This document shows, piece by piece, positions 1-6,992 of a stretch of DNA of 64,000 nucleotides. The stretch's first letter is position 1. Each line of letters starts with the position of its first letter. A model generated the notes under the pieces. That model made no database searches and was not told where the DNA came from. It saw only the letters and a program-made list of their open reading frames with translations. This DNA is from Parvicella tangerina (GTDB lineage Bacteria; Bacteroidota; Bacteroidia; Flavobacteriales_D; Parvicellaceae), in contig NZ_OU015584.1 of assembly GCF_907165195.1 (NCBI RefSeq), positions 992,001 through 1,056,000 of the forward strand. Reading direction: 5' to 3'. The translations under genes were made by a program, and so were the position numbers.

Positions 1-269
1 GCTTTCTGATTTTTGCGGAATTGTACACCCCAGGCGCTAAAAGGAATGGTTTTCCAACTGTTCTTTTTTGAAACAATATTCTGATCAAAATATGGCCAAA
101 GCTCTTTATTCTCTTTAAGAAACTTCAATAGCTCTAACTTAATCTCTTCTGTGTGATCCATGACACTTTTTGACCAGTCATAATCAGCAGGATCAAAATA
201 GGTTGGAGCTGAGCCTTTATAGCCATCTCTTTCAACGAAAGAGTAAAATATTTTTTTTCTCTCCTTCAT
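1..269 (-). CDS. Aspartyl/asparaginyl beta-hydroxylase-like protein, N-terminal part
   Basis: Only the first 89 codons are inside the window; the gene runs off the left edge. It starts at an ATG (complement of 267-269), 2 nt after the stop of the gene at 272-1042, so the two are almost certainly co-transcribed. The visible N-terminus contains PTYFDPADYDW, closely matching PNYFDENEYDW in the neighbour, followed by a charged helix and a W-x3-PFSAWGV segment that also aligns with it. The catalytic half is outside the window, so the assignment rests on paralogy with the neighbour. Fe(II)/2-oxoglutarate dioxygenase activity is inferred. Confidence 0.75.
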   Translation of the reverse strand, partial: MKERKKIFYSFVERDGYKGSAPTYFDPADYDWSKSVMDHTEEIKLELLKFLKENKELWPYFDQNIVSKKNSWKTIPFSAWGVQFRKNQK

Positions 270-271
270 GA

Positions 272-1042
272 TTAGTCATGTTTAATAATAACTCCTCGTT
301 TGCTTTGGTAGGGATGTATTAAGATAAGAATAAACTTGAAACACCAGAATACAATGCGATGAATAAACTTAGGTGCGCTTAGAAACCCTTTGATCTTACC
401 GCCAAGCCATTGAAGTAAAAGAAAAGATCGGACATTAATACAAATCTCAAATTCATGTTCTAAAAACTCTTCTCTTAGCACATCAAATAAGAAAATCAAC
501 CTGTCACCATTTGTGTGATTCCACCCAAGGTGTTCCTTTGCATCCAAAAAAATTAGGATTTCACCCTCTTTCCATGATTTCTGCTCTCCATTTACCTCAA
601 ATCCTATTTCTGGCAACTCTCCTGGAATGTCGATGCCTAAATGACAACGAAAAATAGCATTTGTATCACCACTATGTCTGGAGAGATCTGCACCTGCTTT
701 CAATATGTTGAAACTTGCACTTAAAATTTGCGGGTACTTATCGAGTATGTTTTTAATAGAGGGAGCCTTGTTTAGATTAAATGGGACATCAATTCCCCAG
801 GTTTTAAAACCAAGCGTAGCCCACTGACTACCATCCGTGGAAACCGCATCAGAATAATAAGGAATTAACTTTCCATCTCTTTCTTTAAGGATGGCGAGTA
901 ATTCCTTCTTTATTTGTTCTTTCTGAGCAGCAATGTCCCTTGCCCAATCGTATTCATTTTCATCAAAATAGTTAGGCTCATCTCCACTATAAGGAGGCAT
1001 CCAGTAGTTGTACCAAATTCTATTTTGTTTCTTATTTTTCAC
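272..1042 (-). CDS. Aspartyl/asparaginyl beta-hydroxylase-like dioxygenase
   Basis: A 256-aa protein starting at GTG. It has the PF05118-type core: SRHSG with a candidate iron ligand His123, the R-x-H-x-G segment at R132/H134, and an E-H-x-x-W-N segment with the second candidate iron ligand His171. A downstream Arg181 could bind 2-oxoglutarate. This family uses Fe(II) and 2-oxoglutarate to hydroxylate Asp/Asn residues, or acyl chains in the LpxO branch. Unlike its paralogues, the second His is preceded by FLDAKEH instead of FDDSIEH. It also carries an extra C-terminal segment of about 60 residues with a hydrophobic stretch near 225-240, so it may be membrane-associated. Substrate unknown. Confidence 0.85.
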   Translation of the reverse strand: MKNKKQNRIWYNYWMPPYSGDEPNYFDENEYDWARDIAAQKEQIKKELLAILKERDGKLIPYYSDAVSTDGSQWATLGFKTWGIDVPFNLNKAPSIKNILDKYPQILSASFNILKAGADLSRHSGDTNAIFRCHLGIDIPGELPEIGFEVNGEQKSWKEGEILIFLDAKEHLGWNHTNGDRLIFLFDVLREEFLEHEFEICINVRSFLLLQWLGGKIKGFLSAPKFIHRIVFWCFKFILILIHPYQSKRGVIIKHD

Positions 1043-1107
1043 GCTATCTGCAAGAAAGGTAATAATTATGAACGAACAAATGAGTTAAATCATTATTTTA
1101 GTGAGCA

Positions 1108-1764
1108 ATGTTTTATGAATCTTCTAAATATCCGTTCACAGCACAAATTTTGGCAAAGTATGACCAGATTAAAGAAGAAATGGAGCGAACGCTGGCTCTT
1201 CCGTTGCAGCAATTAGATCAAAATACCTGGGCGGGAGAAAGGCCTAATTATTTAACTTCTTCCTTTGATGCCAAGTTAGCTTGGAAGACTTATGTGTTTA
1301 AATATTTTGGTATCAACCACCGACCAAATCAGGAGGCTTGCCCAGTATTCTCTAAGCTTTTGGAAGAATTCCCATTTATCGCAACAGCAGAGTTTTCAAT
1401 GTTGGAACCGAACACCCATATTTTACCTCACAAAGGATTTACAGGTAAGGTGCTTAGGTCGCATCTTGGTATGGTTGTGCCAGAAGGAGATCTGGGAATC
1501 AGAGTGGGAAATGAAACAAGGAAATGGAAGGAAAAGGAGTGGCTAGTTTTTGATGATTCTATAGAGCATGAGGCATGGAATAAAACAGCTCAACGAAGAA
1601 TTGTGTTGATGATCGATTTTGATCCTGATCTTTCTGCTCAGAAAGTAAACAAAGTGTGTAAGGAAGTCTTAATGAAGACGAACGATAAGCACATGATGGA
1701 TATTGCTTCAAGAGAAGATTGGCTGAACTGGTTTGATAAAGGCGAATTTCCAAGAGATTTGTGA
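1108..1764 (+). CDS. Aspartyl/asparaginyl beta-hydroxylase-like dioxygenase
   Basis: A 218-aa protein, divergent from the gene at 272-1042 across a 65-nt gap. Core motifs are ILPHKG (candidate iron ligand His108), R117-x-H119-x-G, KWKEKE followed by FDDS, IEHEAWN (candidate iron ligand His154), and R163/R164 for 2-oxoglutarate. These match the two-His iron site of the AspH/LpxO superfamily, which lacks the usual carboxylate ligand. Its TGA stop overlaps the next start by one base (TGATG), so the two plus-strand copies form a translationally coupled pair. It could act on a peptide or on an acyl chain; the sequence does not decide. Confidence 0.87.
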   Translation: MFYESSKYPFTAQILAKYDQIKEEMERTLALPLQQLDQNTWAGERPNYLTSSFDAKLAWKTYVFKYFGINHRPNQEACPVFSKLLEEFPFIATAEFSMLEPNTHILPHKGFTGKVLRSHLGMVVPEGDLGIRVGNETRKWKEKEWLVFDDSIEHEAWNKTAQRRIVLMIDFDPDLSAQKVNKVCKEVLMKTNDKHMMDIASREDWLNWFDKGEFPRDL

Positions 1765-2396
1765 TGGGTAGGAATTTTTATAATTTAGAACAGACTGAAT
1801 GGGCAAAGGAACTTGAGGCAAACTTTGAGGTTATTCGTGAGGAGATGATTTCCGTGCTGGAGAAGAACAAAGGCCATTGGGTTTCTCCTCATCCAGATTA
1901 TGTGCAAGGTGAGCAGTGGAGAACCTTTGAATTGGTTTTCTTTGGAATGAAACTCAACAAAAACTTAAATGAGTGTCCAAAGACGGCTGAATTGCTCACC
2001 AAAATTCCTGAATTGATAACAGCTGATTTTTCAGTTTTGCCGCCACAAACAGATATTTTGCCTCATAAAGGTTACTCCCGAATGATCACCAGATGTCACT
2101 TGCCGCTTATTGTTCCAAAAGGAGATCTAGGAATTGAGGTTAATGGAGAGAAAAGGTTTTGGGAGGAAGGGAAACTAATATCTTTTGATGATTCGCTCAT
2201 TCATCGAGCTTGGAACCATACGAATGAAGTCCGTGTAGTTATGATGATTGATGTTCCAAGTGAAAATTACAACTACACAGCAGATCAAATTTGTCGTTAT
2301 AAGCTGGAGAATATGGATGATCCTTACTTGCTTAAAATGGCAGATAGAGCGTCCTGGCTAAAGATGTATGAGAATGGGGAGTTTAGTCTCATGTGA
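1764..2396 (+). CDS. Aspartyl/asparaginyl beta-hydroxylase-like dioxygenase
   Basis: I take the ATG at 1764, which overlaps the upstream TGA by one base; a GTG sits one codon earlier. The 210-aa protein has ILPHKG (His101), R110-C-H112, FDDS, LIHRAWN (His147) and R157, all equivalent to the upstream paralogue. It is the fourth family member within 2.4 kb. The gene ends 8 bp inside the 3' end of the convergent GNAT gene. A soluble Fe(II)/2-oxoglutarate hydroxylase is the best family assignment. Its place beside acyl-carrier and ketoacyl-synthase genes makes an acyl or glycan substrate worth considering, as in LpxO, but that is inference. Confidence 0.87.
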   Translation: MGRNFYNLEQTEWAKELEANFEVIREEMISVLEKNKGHWVSPHPDYVQGEQWRTFELVFFGMKLNKNLNECPKTAELLTKIPELITADFSVLPPQTDILPHKGYSRMITRCHLPLIVPKGDLGIEVNGEKRFWEEGKLISFDDSLIHRAWNHTNEVRVVMMIDVPSENYNYTADQICRYKLENMDDPYLLKMADRASWLKMYENGEFSLM

Positions 2397-3018
2397 ATGT
2401 TTTTCCTATCGAATCATTCACCTCTGGAATGTTTAAGACCGATACAGAACCTTCAACAACAAGTTCTCCAGTACTTTGCATGTAGCTTTTAGCGCCTCGC
2501 ATCAGTTTTTCTTTTTTTGAATTAAAATCTTCCCGAGTTAGTATATACCATTGGTTTTTGTTTCGGTTCTGACCTGGGATTAAAGAGTAGCCAAGCGATC
2601 TATTATACTTCTTTGCCTGTTCATTATTCCTTAGTATGCGGATGTATGATTTGTTACCAATGTGTATAACATTGAAGATGTAATTGATCAGAATAATGGA
2701 TGCAATACCGGGAATTGGGCTATTAATATATTCAGCTTCCCAAATAAAAATACCACCTTCACCATACTGTTCCTTCAAATTAACCTCTTTGCAGTTGATG
2801 ACTCCGATGGGAGAACCTTTAACGATAATCAAAAAGTAATAATTAAGAGAATTATTTACGCGCTCGAACCATTCTACCTGTTCTTTGGCAGATATCTTTT
2901 TTTGATAAGCCATTGTTTTTCTGATAGATGGGTGATTTCTCCATGTTCTTACTAACTCAATATCATCTTTTGCGATTCTTTTGAGTGTGATACCATATTG
3001 TTTCAGAATTAGACTCAT
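2389..3018 (-). CDS. GNAT family N-acyltransferase, PseH-like
   Basis: A 209-aa protein, last gene of the minus-strand operon, overlapping the GT2 stop by 4 bp (ATGA). The N-terminal half reads as a GNAT domain: LKRIAKDDIELVRTWRN near 12-28 is the typical opening of PseH/RimJ-like transferases, and IRILRNNEQAKKYNRSLGY near 127-145 is the usual C-terminal helix. The last ~40 residues are outside the fold. GNAT enzymes move an acyl group from CoA or ACP to an amine. Next to an ACP and two ketoacyl synthases, acylation of an amino sugar is a reasonable inference. Confidence 0.75.
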   Translation of the reverse strand: MSLILKQYGITLKRIAKDDIELVRTWRNHPSIRKTMAYQKKISAKEQVEWFERVNNSLNYYFLIIVKGSPIGVINCKEVNLKEQYGEGGIFIWEAEYINSPIPGIASIILINYIFNVIHIGNKSYIRILRNNEQAKKYNRSLGYSLIPGQNRNKNQWYILTREDFNSKKEKLMRGAKSYMQSTGELVVEGSVSVLNIPEVNDSIGKTFT

Positions 3019-3947
3019 ATTTCCTCATCAATGCTGTAAACAGGACTGTTGTTGGTGTTTCTGAAAATTTTCCCGAGATACTCTCCAATGATCCCTAGAA
3101 CCAATAAAATAATTCCTGTGGAAAAACTAATGGTAACAATTAGAGCGGTGAACCCTTTTATACTTACGCCAAAGAATAGCTGCTTAATGATGAAGAAGGT
3201 GCCAAGTATAAACATGAATAAGGAGATAAAGAAACCTAATGCCTTAACCACTTTAATAGGAAGAAGGGAAGAGTACATGACAACATCACCGCCAAGCCTG
3301 AACAAATCCAGTATGCCGTAATGAGATTTTTTGCGTAAACTCTTTTGATGCTCAACCGTTACAAAACCGATCTTGTTCGTATGCCAGAAAACAGCCTCAT
3401 CGATAAAAACAAAATTCGTTGCATTTTCTGCAATTTTTTTAGCGAGTGATCTATTCATCAGCCTAAAGCTGGAGCCGTTTACTTTGTTATTCCCTCCAAC
3501 AATTTTGGAAATGATCTCATAAAAGAACTTAAAGAACTTTTTAACTAAAGACCTATTGGCCTTTTTGAACTTACCGTAAACGACATCCAATTCCTTTTGT
3601 TCGTATTCTTGAATCAGCTTTAAAGCATCTTCTGGCAAAACTTCCAAATCATCATCTATCGTTATGATAAGGTCTCCAGAAGCTTTCAGCATACCAGCGC
3701 AAGTTGCGTTGTGTTGCCCAAAGTTACGACTCAATCTAATACCGTGAACAAGCGATGGATGTTGAGATTTTAACTTTTTTATTTCTGTCCAGCTATCATC
3801 TTGACTGTAATCATCAACTAATATTATTTCCATCAGATTGTGTTGCCAGCTAGCAAAAGAGGAATTGATCCGCTCGACCAATTTCGGCAGAAAAGCTGAA
3901 CCATTGTAAACGGGAACGATTATGGAATATGTCGGGGTCGTTTTCAT
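3015..3947 (-). CDS. Family 2 glycosyltransferase, DPM1/GtrB-like, with two membrane helices
   Basis: A 310-aa protein. The N-terminal GT-A domain opens with YSIIVPVYNGSAFL and has the DDYS and ITIDDDLEVLPE acidic motifs for nucleotide-sugar and metal binding. Two hydrophobic helices near 232-255 and 265-290 match the polyprenyl-phosphate glycosyltransferase layout (GtrB, ArnC, DPM1). Such enzymes charge a lipid carrier with a single sugar at the cytoplasmic face. The start ATG overlaps the SDR stop by one base (TAATG). The TMTC-like GT-C protein at the head of the operon would be the natural user of that lipid-linked sugar, which is inference. Confidence 0.87.
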   Translation of the reverse strand: MKTTPTYSIIVPVYNGSAFLPKLVERINSSFASWQHNLMEIILVDDYSQDDSWTEIKKLKSQHPSLVHGIRLSRNFGQHNATCAGMLKASGDLIITIDDDLEVLPEDALKLIQEYEQKELDVVYGKFKKANRSLVKKFFKFFYEIISKIVGGNNKVNGSSFRLMNRSLAKKIAENATNFVFIDEAVFWHTNKIGFVTVEHQKSLRKKSHYGILDLFRLGGDVVMYSSLLPIKVVKALGFFISLFMFILGTFFIIKQLFFGVSIKGFTALIVTISFSTGIILLVLGIIGEYLGKIFRNTNNSPVYSIDEEI

Positions 3948-4696
3948 TATTTTTTGCTTCCAATAGTTAGCCCTCCATCCATAACAATGTTTTCACCAGT
4001 GATCCATTTGCTTTTTCCTGAAAGCAGGAAGGCACAAGCGTTGCTGACATCTTCTGGTTGTCCAAAGCCTAGAAGGTATTGTTCTTCATATTTATTCATT
4101 TCATCCTCTCCAGTTGCTCGCTTAGTTTCTTCAAAGATGGGGGTTTGAACCAGCGCAGGAGAAATGATGTTTGCCCGAAGTAAATTTGAATGCTCAATCG
4201 CTAGGGTTTTTGTGAAGGCTTCAAGTGCGGCTTTACTACTTACGTATAATGCTCCACCAAGGTACGGAAATTTAGATGAAATAGAAGAAAGGAAGATCAT
4301 TGAACTTTCCTTGTTCACTTTTTTTTGCTTTAATAGTTGTCCTGTCAACAGCACAGCTGATTTGTAGTTGATATCAAATACCTTATGATAATGCTTTTCC
4401 TGAATAAACTTAATAGGCATTGGTTTAACTATTCCAGCACAATGAACAAATCCGTCAACGTTCTCAATATCTCCTGCAATAGCCTTTAAATCATCAGGTG
4501 ACGTCAGATCAGCAGTAATTATGGTTACCTCGCTATTACAGTTTGAAGCAAGTTCCTTTAGTTTTTCTTCATTCCTTCCAGTTAATGTAAGTTTTGCTCC
4601 GTGCTTACTCAACAACTTGGCGCAAGAAGAACCGATTCCTCCTGTTGCACCAGTTATTAGAAAGTGTTTGCCCGATATGTCTAAAAAGTCAATCAA
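3947..4696 (-). CDS. Short-chain dehydrogenase/reductase, FabG-like
   Basis: A 249-aa classical SDR: the TGATGGIGSS cofactor loop at 15-24, a catalytic Ser in FLSSISS, then the Y-x-x-x-K pair in LYVSSKAA, and a C-terminal MDGGLTIG as in FabG-type enzymes. The probable role is NAD(P)H reduction of a 3-ketoacyl group. The start is TTG and shares bases with the TGA stop of the KAS III gene (TTGA). Between two ketoacyl synthases with an ACP and a glycosyltransferase, it likely makes a short hydroxyacyl substituent; this is inferred from context. Confidence 0.85.
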   Translation of the reverse strand: MIDFLDISGKHFLITGATGGIGSSCAKLLSKHGAKLTLTGRNEEKLKELASNCNSEVTIITADLTSPDDLKAIAGDIENVDGFVHCAGIVKPMPIKFIQEKHYHKVFDINYKSAVLLTGQLLKQKKVNKESSMIFLSSISSKFPYLGGALYVSSKAALEAFTKTLAIEHSNLLRANIISPALVQTPIFEETKRATGEDEMNKYEEQYLLGFGQPEDVSNACAFLLSGKSKWITGENIVMDGGLTIGSKK

Positions 4697-5739
4697 ATTT
4701 CAATGAGTTCAGGAAGATAAACATTCTTTGTAGTGAGCACTACGGAAGCCCAAGAGAGACCAACGCCAAATCCCGAAAGGATGAGTGTTTTATCATTTAC
4801 TTCATTTCTTAATCTGGTTTGTATCGTGAGAGGTATAGAACCAGAACTTGTGTTTCCATACTCATCCAGACTGTAAGGGACTTTCTCTTTGGGAAATTTA
4901 AGCTTCTTTCTTATCGTTTCATTGATTAATTTATTGGCTTGATGAAGCACCAGGTATTCGACATCACTTTCAGACAATGAGGTCTTCTCCATCAGCTCTT
5001 TGACGTTTTTTGGGACTTCACCAATAGAGAAGTTGAAAATAGAGATGCCATCCAAAATGAGATTGAGCTCATGTCTTGTAATACCATCTGAAACTTTTAC
5101 TTCTTTCAGAGAATTTTCATGAAACATATTACGAGTTCCACCTCCTTTGATCATAATCGACTCATATCCACTTCCGTCACTGCCCATAGAAAAGGTCATG
5201 GGATGGGCTGTTTCATCATACTCAAGAGCCGTGGCAGATCCAGAGTCACCAAACAGGGGATAGGCACTTTTATCTTTGTAGTTTACTGAGTTGGTTGAGA
5301 TATCACCGCATAAAAGGATCGCTCGCTTAACCTGTCCCTGTTGCATTAAATTGCTCAAAACATACAGTCCATAAACATACCCAGAACATCCCAGATTAAT
5401 ATCAAAAGCAATGGCGTTTTTAGAAAGGCCCAATTTGTTCTGAAGAATGATCGCTGTGGCAGGTAAGTAATAGTCTGAACTTTGCGAAACAAAAATCAGG
5501 GCATTAACACTGTCGGCTTCCCAATTTAAGCCGTTTAAGAGTTTCAGCGCAGCTTTTTCGCATAGGTCTGAAGCGCACACACCATCTTCAGCTACCCTTC
5601 TTTCTTTGATGCCAGTAGTTGATATGAGCATTTTTCTTTCAGCAGCTGACAACAGATCATATTCCTCGTTTTTTTCAACATTTGATGGAACGCAGTTAGT
5701 AATGCCCTTCAGCGCAATATGTTGGATTTTAGCAATCAA
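4693..5739 (-). CDS. 3-oxoacyl-ACP synthase III family protein (second copy)
   Basis: A 348-aa thiolase-fold protein with the complete KAS III triad: Cys118 in LGCSGYVYG, His266 in LHQANK and Asn296 in YGNTSSG. KAS III enzymes condense an acyl-CoA starter with malonyl-ACP. It starts with TTG, sharing bases with the ACP stop (TTGA), so ACP and synthase are translationally coupled. It clearly differs from the other KAS III in this operon, so the two probably do different steps or use different starters. Housekeeping FabH cannot be excluded, but the glycan-type setting argues for a dedicated pathway. Confidence 0.88.
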   Translation of the reverse strand: MIAKIQHIALKGITNCVPSNVEKNEEYDLLSAAERKMLISTTGIKERRVAEDGVCASDLCEKAALKLLNGLNWEADSVNALIFVSQSSDYYLPATAIILQNKLGLSKNAIAFDINLGCSGYVYGLYVLSNLMQQGQVKRAILLCGDISTNSVNYKDKSAYPLFGDSGSATALEYDETAHPMTFSMGSDGSGYESIMIKGGGTRNMFHENSLKEVKVSDGITRHELNLILDGISIFNFSIGEVPKNVKELMEKTSLSESDVEYLVLHQANKLINETIRKKLKFPKEKVPYSLDEYGNTSSGSIPLTIQTRLRNEVNDKTLILSGFGVGLSWASVVLTTKNVYLPELIEI

Positions 5740-5981
5740 TCTGAAGCCTTCATTTTGGTCTCAATTACTTTGTAAAGATCGTTAATTGTTTGCGTATTCT
5801 GGAGGTCACTTCCACTGAGTGAAATATCGAACTCTGTATCCACCAGCGCAATAATAATCAGAGCATGCATAGATCCCCAATTTTCAATTTTTCTGTAATC
5901 AAAGTCAGGGTGTAATGTTCCCTTTTCAATGTCCTCAAATTCTTCTTCCAATTTTTCTATGAATGCTTCAATTGTAATCAT
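5736..5981 (-). CDS. Acyl carrier protein-like
   Basis: An 81-aa acidic helical protein. ENWGSMHALIII places Ser37 where ACPs carry phosphopantetheine; the canonical D-S-L is replaced by G-S-M. It lies between two KAS III genes, 1 nt after the first and overlapping the second. A dedicated carrier for a short acyl chain is the natural reading. The G-S-M site is atypical, and whether it is modified cannot be judged from sequence. Confidence 0.8.
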   Translation of the reverse strand: MITIEAFIEKLEEEFEDIEKGTLHPDFDYRKIENWGSMHALIIIALVDTEFDISLSGSDLQNTQTINDLYKVIETKMKASD

Positions 5982-5982
5982 A

Positions 5983-6987
5983 TTATTCAGTTTTTAAGAT
6001 AGTTCCAGACCATGAATACCCAATTCCAAAGCCTGCAATAAATATAACACTATTCGCTTTAATTACACCAGCTTTTTTTGCCTCGTGAATGGCGATAGGT
6101 ATGGAAGCAGATACGGTGTTCCCAAAATCCTCTAAACAAGTAAATACTTTTTCTGAAGATATATTCATTTTTCGAGATAGAAAACGTATTACGATATCAC
6201 TTGCATGGTGAAAGATAAATAAATCAATATCATCTTTGCTTAAATTATTCTTTTCCAATAACTCATTAAGTAAAGTCGGCACTTCCCTGAGGGAAAATCG
6301 CAGGATTTCCATACCGTCCATTTCCATTCTACCAATGAGTAAGCCTCCTTCTTTTTCGTATTTAGTTATCCATTCCTTGTCTACAGGGTTTCTAGCTCCC
6401 GACCCTCTAATAATCAGGTTTTCTGCTCCTGATCCGTCACAACCGTAAGCTACTTCATTTACTAAAAAGCCCCCTTGATCAGAGATTAATGTGGCAGCCG
6501 CTGCATCAGAAAATAAGGCGCGTAAATGATAATCTTCTGAATGTAGCACCTTTGTAGGCATGTCTGAAGTTATCAAAAGTACGTTTTTGCCAGTGCCGTT
6601 TTCAACCAATGCTTTGGCAATCAGGAGCCCGTTGGTAAAACCTGAACATCCCATCGGAATATCAATTGCAGCGCATGTTTTCGGAAGTCCAAGCTGTTCA
6701 TGAATCAAACATGCCGTTGCGGGGCCAACGTAATCCAGAGCACTAGTCACATAAAGTAAAAAGTCTACTTCATCCTTTGTTATTACACTTTTGTTAAAAA
6801 AGGCCTTTCCGACTTCTACAGCAAGGTCAGATGCCAGTTCATCTGGTGCTGAAAGGAAGCGTTTCTTGATACCCGTGGAGCGAAAAATTTCTCCCATAGG
6901 AATACCGAAGATGGTACTCAGCTCTTCATTTGTCAACTCCTTAGTGGGTGTATGAATAACAATATCTTGAATAAAAGCTTTACTCAT
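5983..6987 (-). CDS. 3-oxoacyl-ACP synthase III family protein (first copy)
   Basis: A 334-aa KAS III-like protein with Cys114 in MGCSGF, His260 in FHHAS (replacing the usual HQAN) and Asn290 in FGNTVSAS, so the catalytic triad is present. The ATG lies 5 nt after the stop of the large membrane gene upstream. The HHAS variant suggests a specialised enzyme rather than housekeeping FabH. It probably works with the ACP immediately downstream. Confidence 0.87.
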   Translation of the reverse strand: MSKAFIQDIVIHTPTKELTNEELSTIFGIPMGEIFRSTGIKKRFLSAPDELASDLAVEVGKAFFNKSVITKDEVDFLLYVTSALDYVGPATACLIHEQLGLPKTCAAIDIPMGCSGFTNGLLIAKALVENGTGKNVLLITSDMPTKVLHSEDYHLRALFSDAAAATLISDQGGFLVNEVAYGCDGSGAENLIIRGSGARNPVDKEWITKYEKEGGLLIGRMEMDGMEILRFSLREVPTLLNELLEKNNLSKDDIDLFIFHHASDIVIRFLSRKMNISSEKVFTCLEDFGNTVSASIPIAIHEAKKAGVIKANSVIFIAGFGIGYSWSGTILKTE

Positions 6988-6992
6988 GTGGG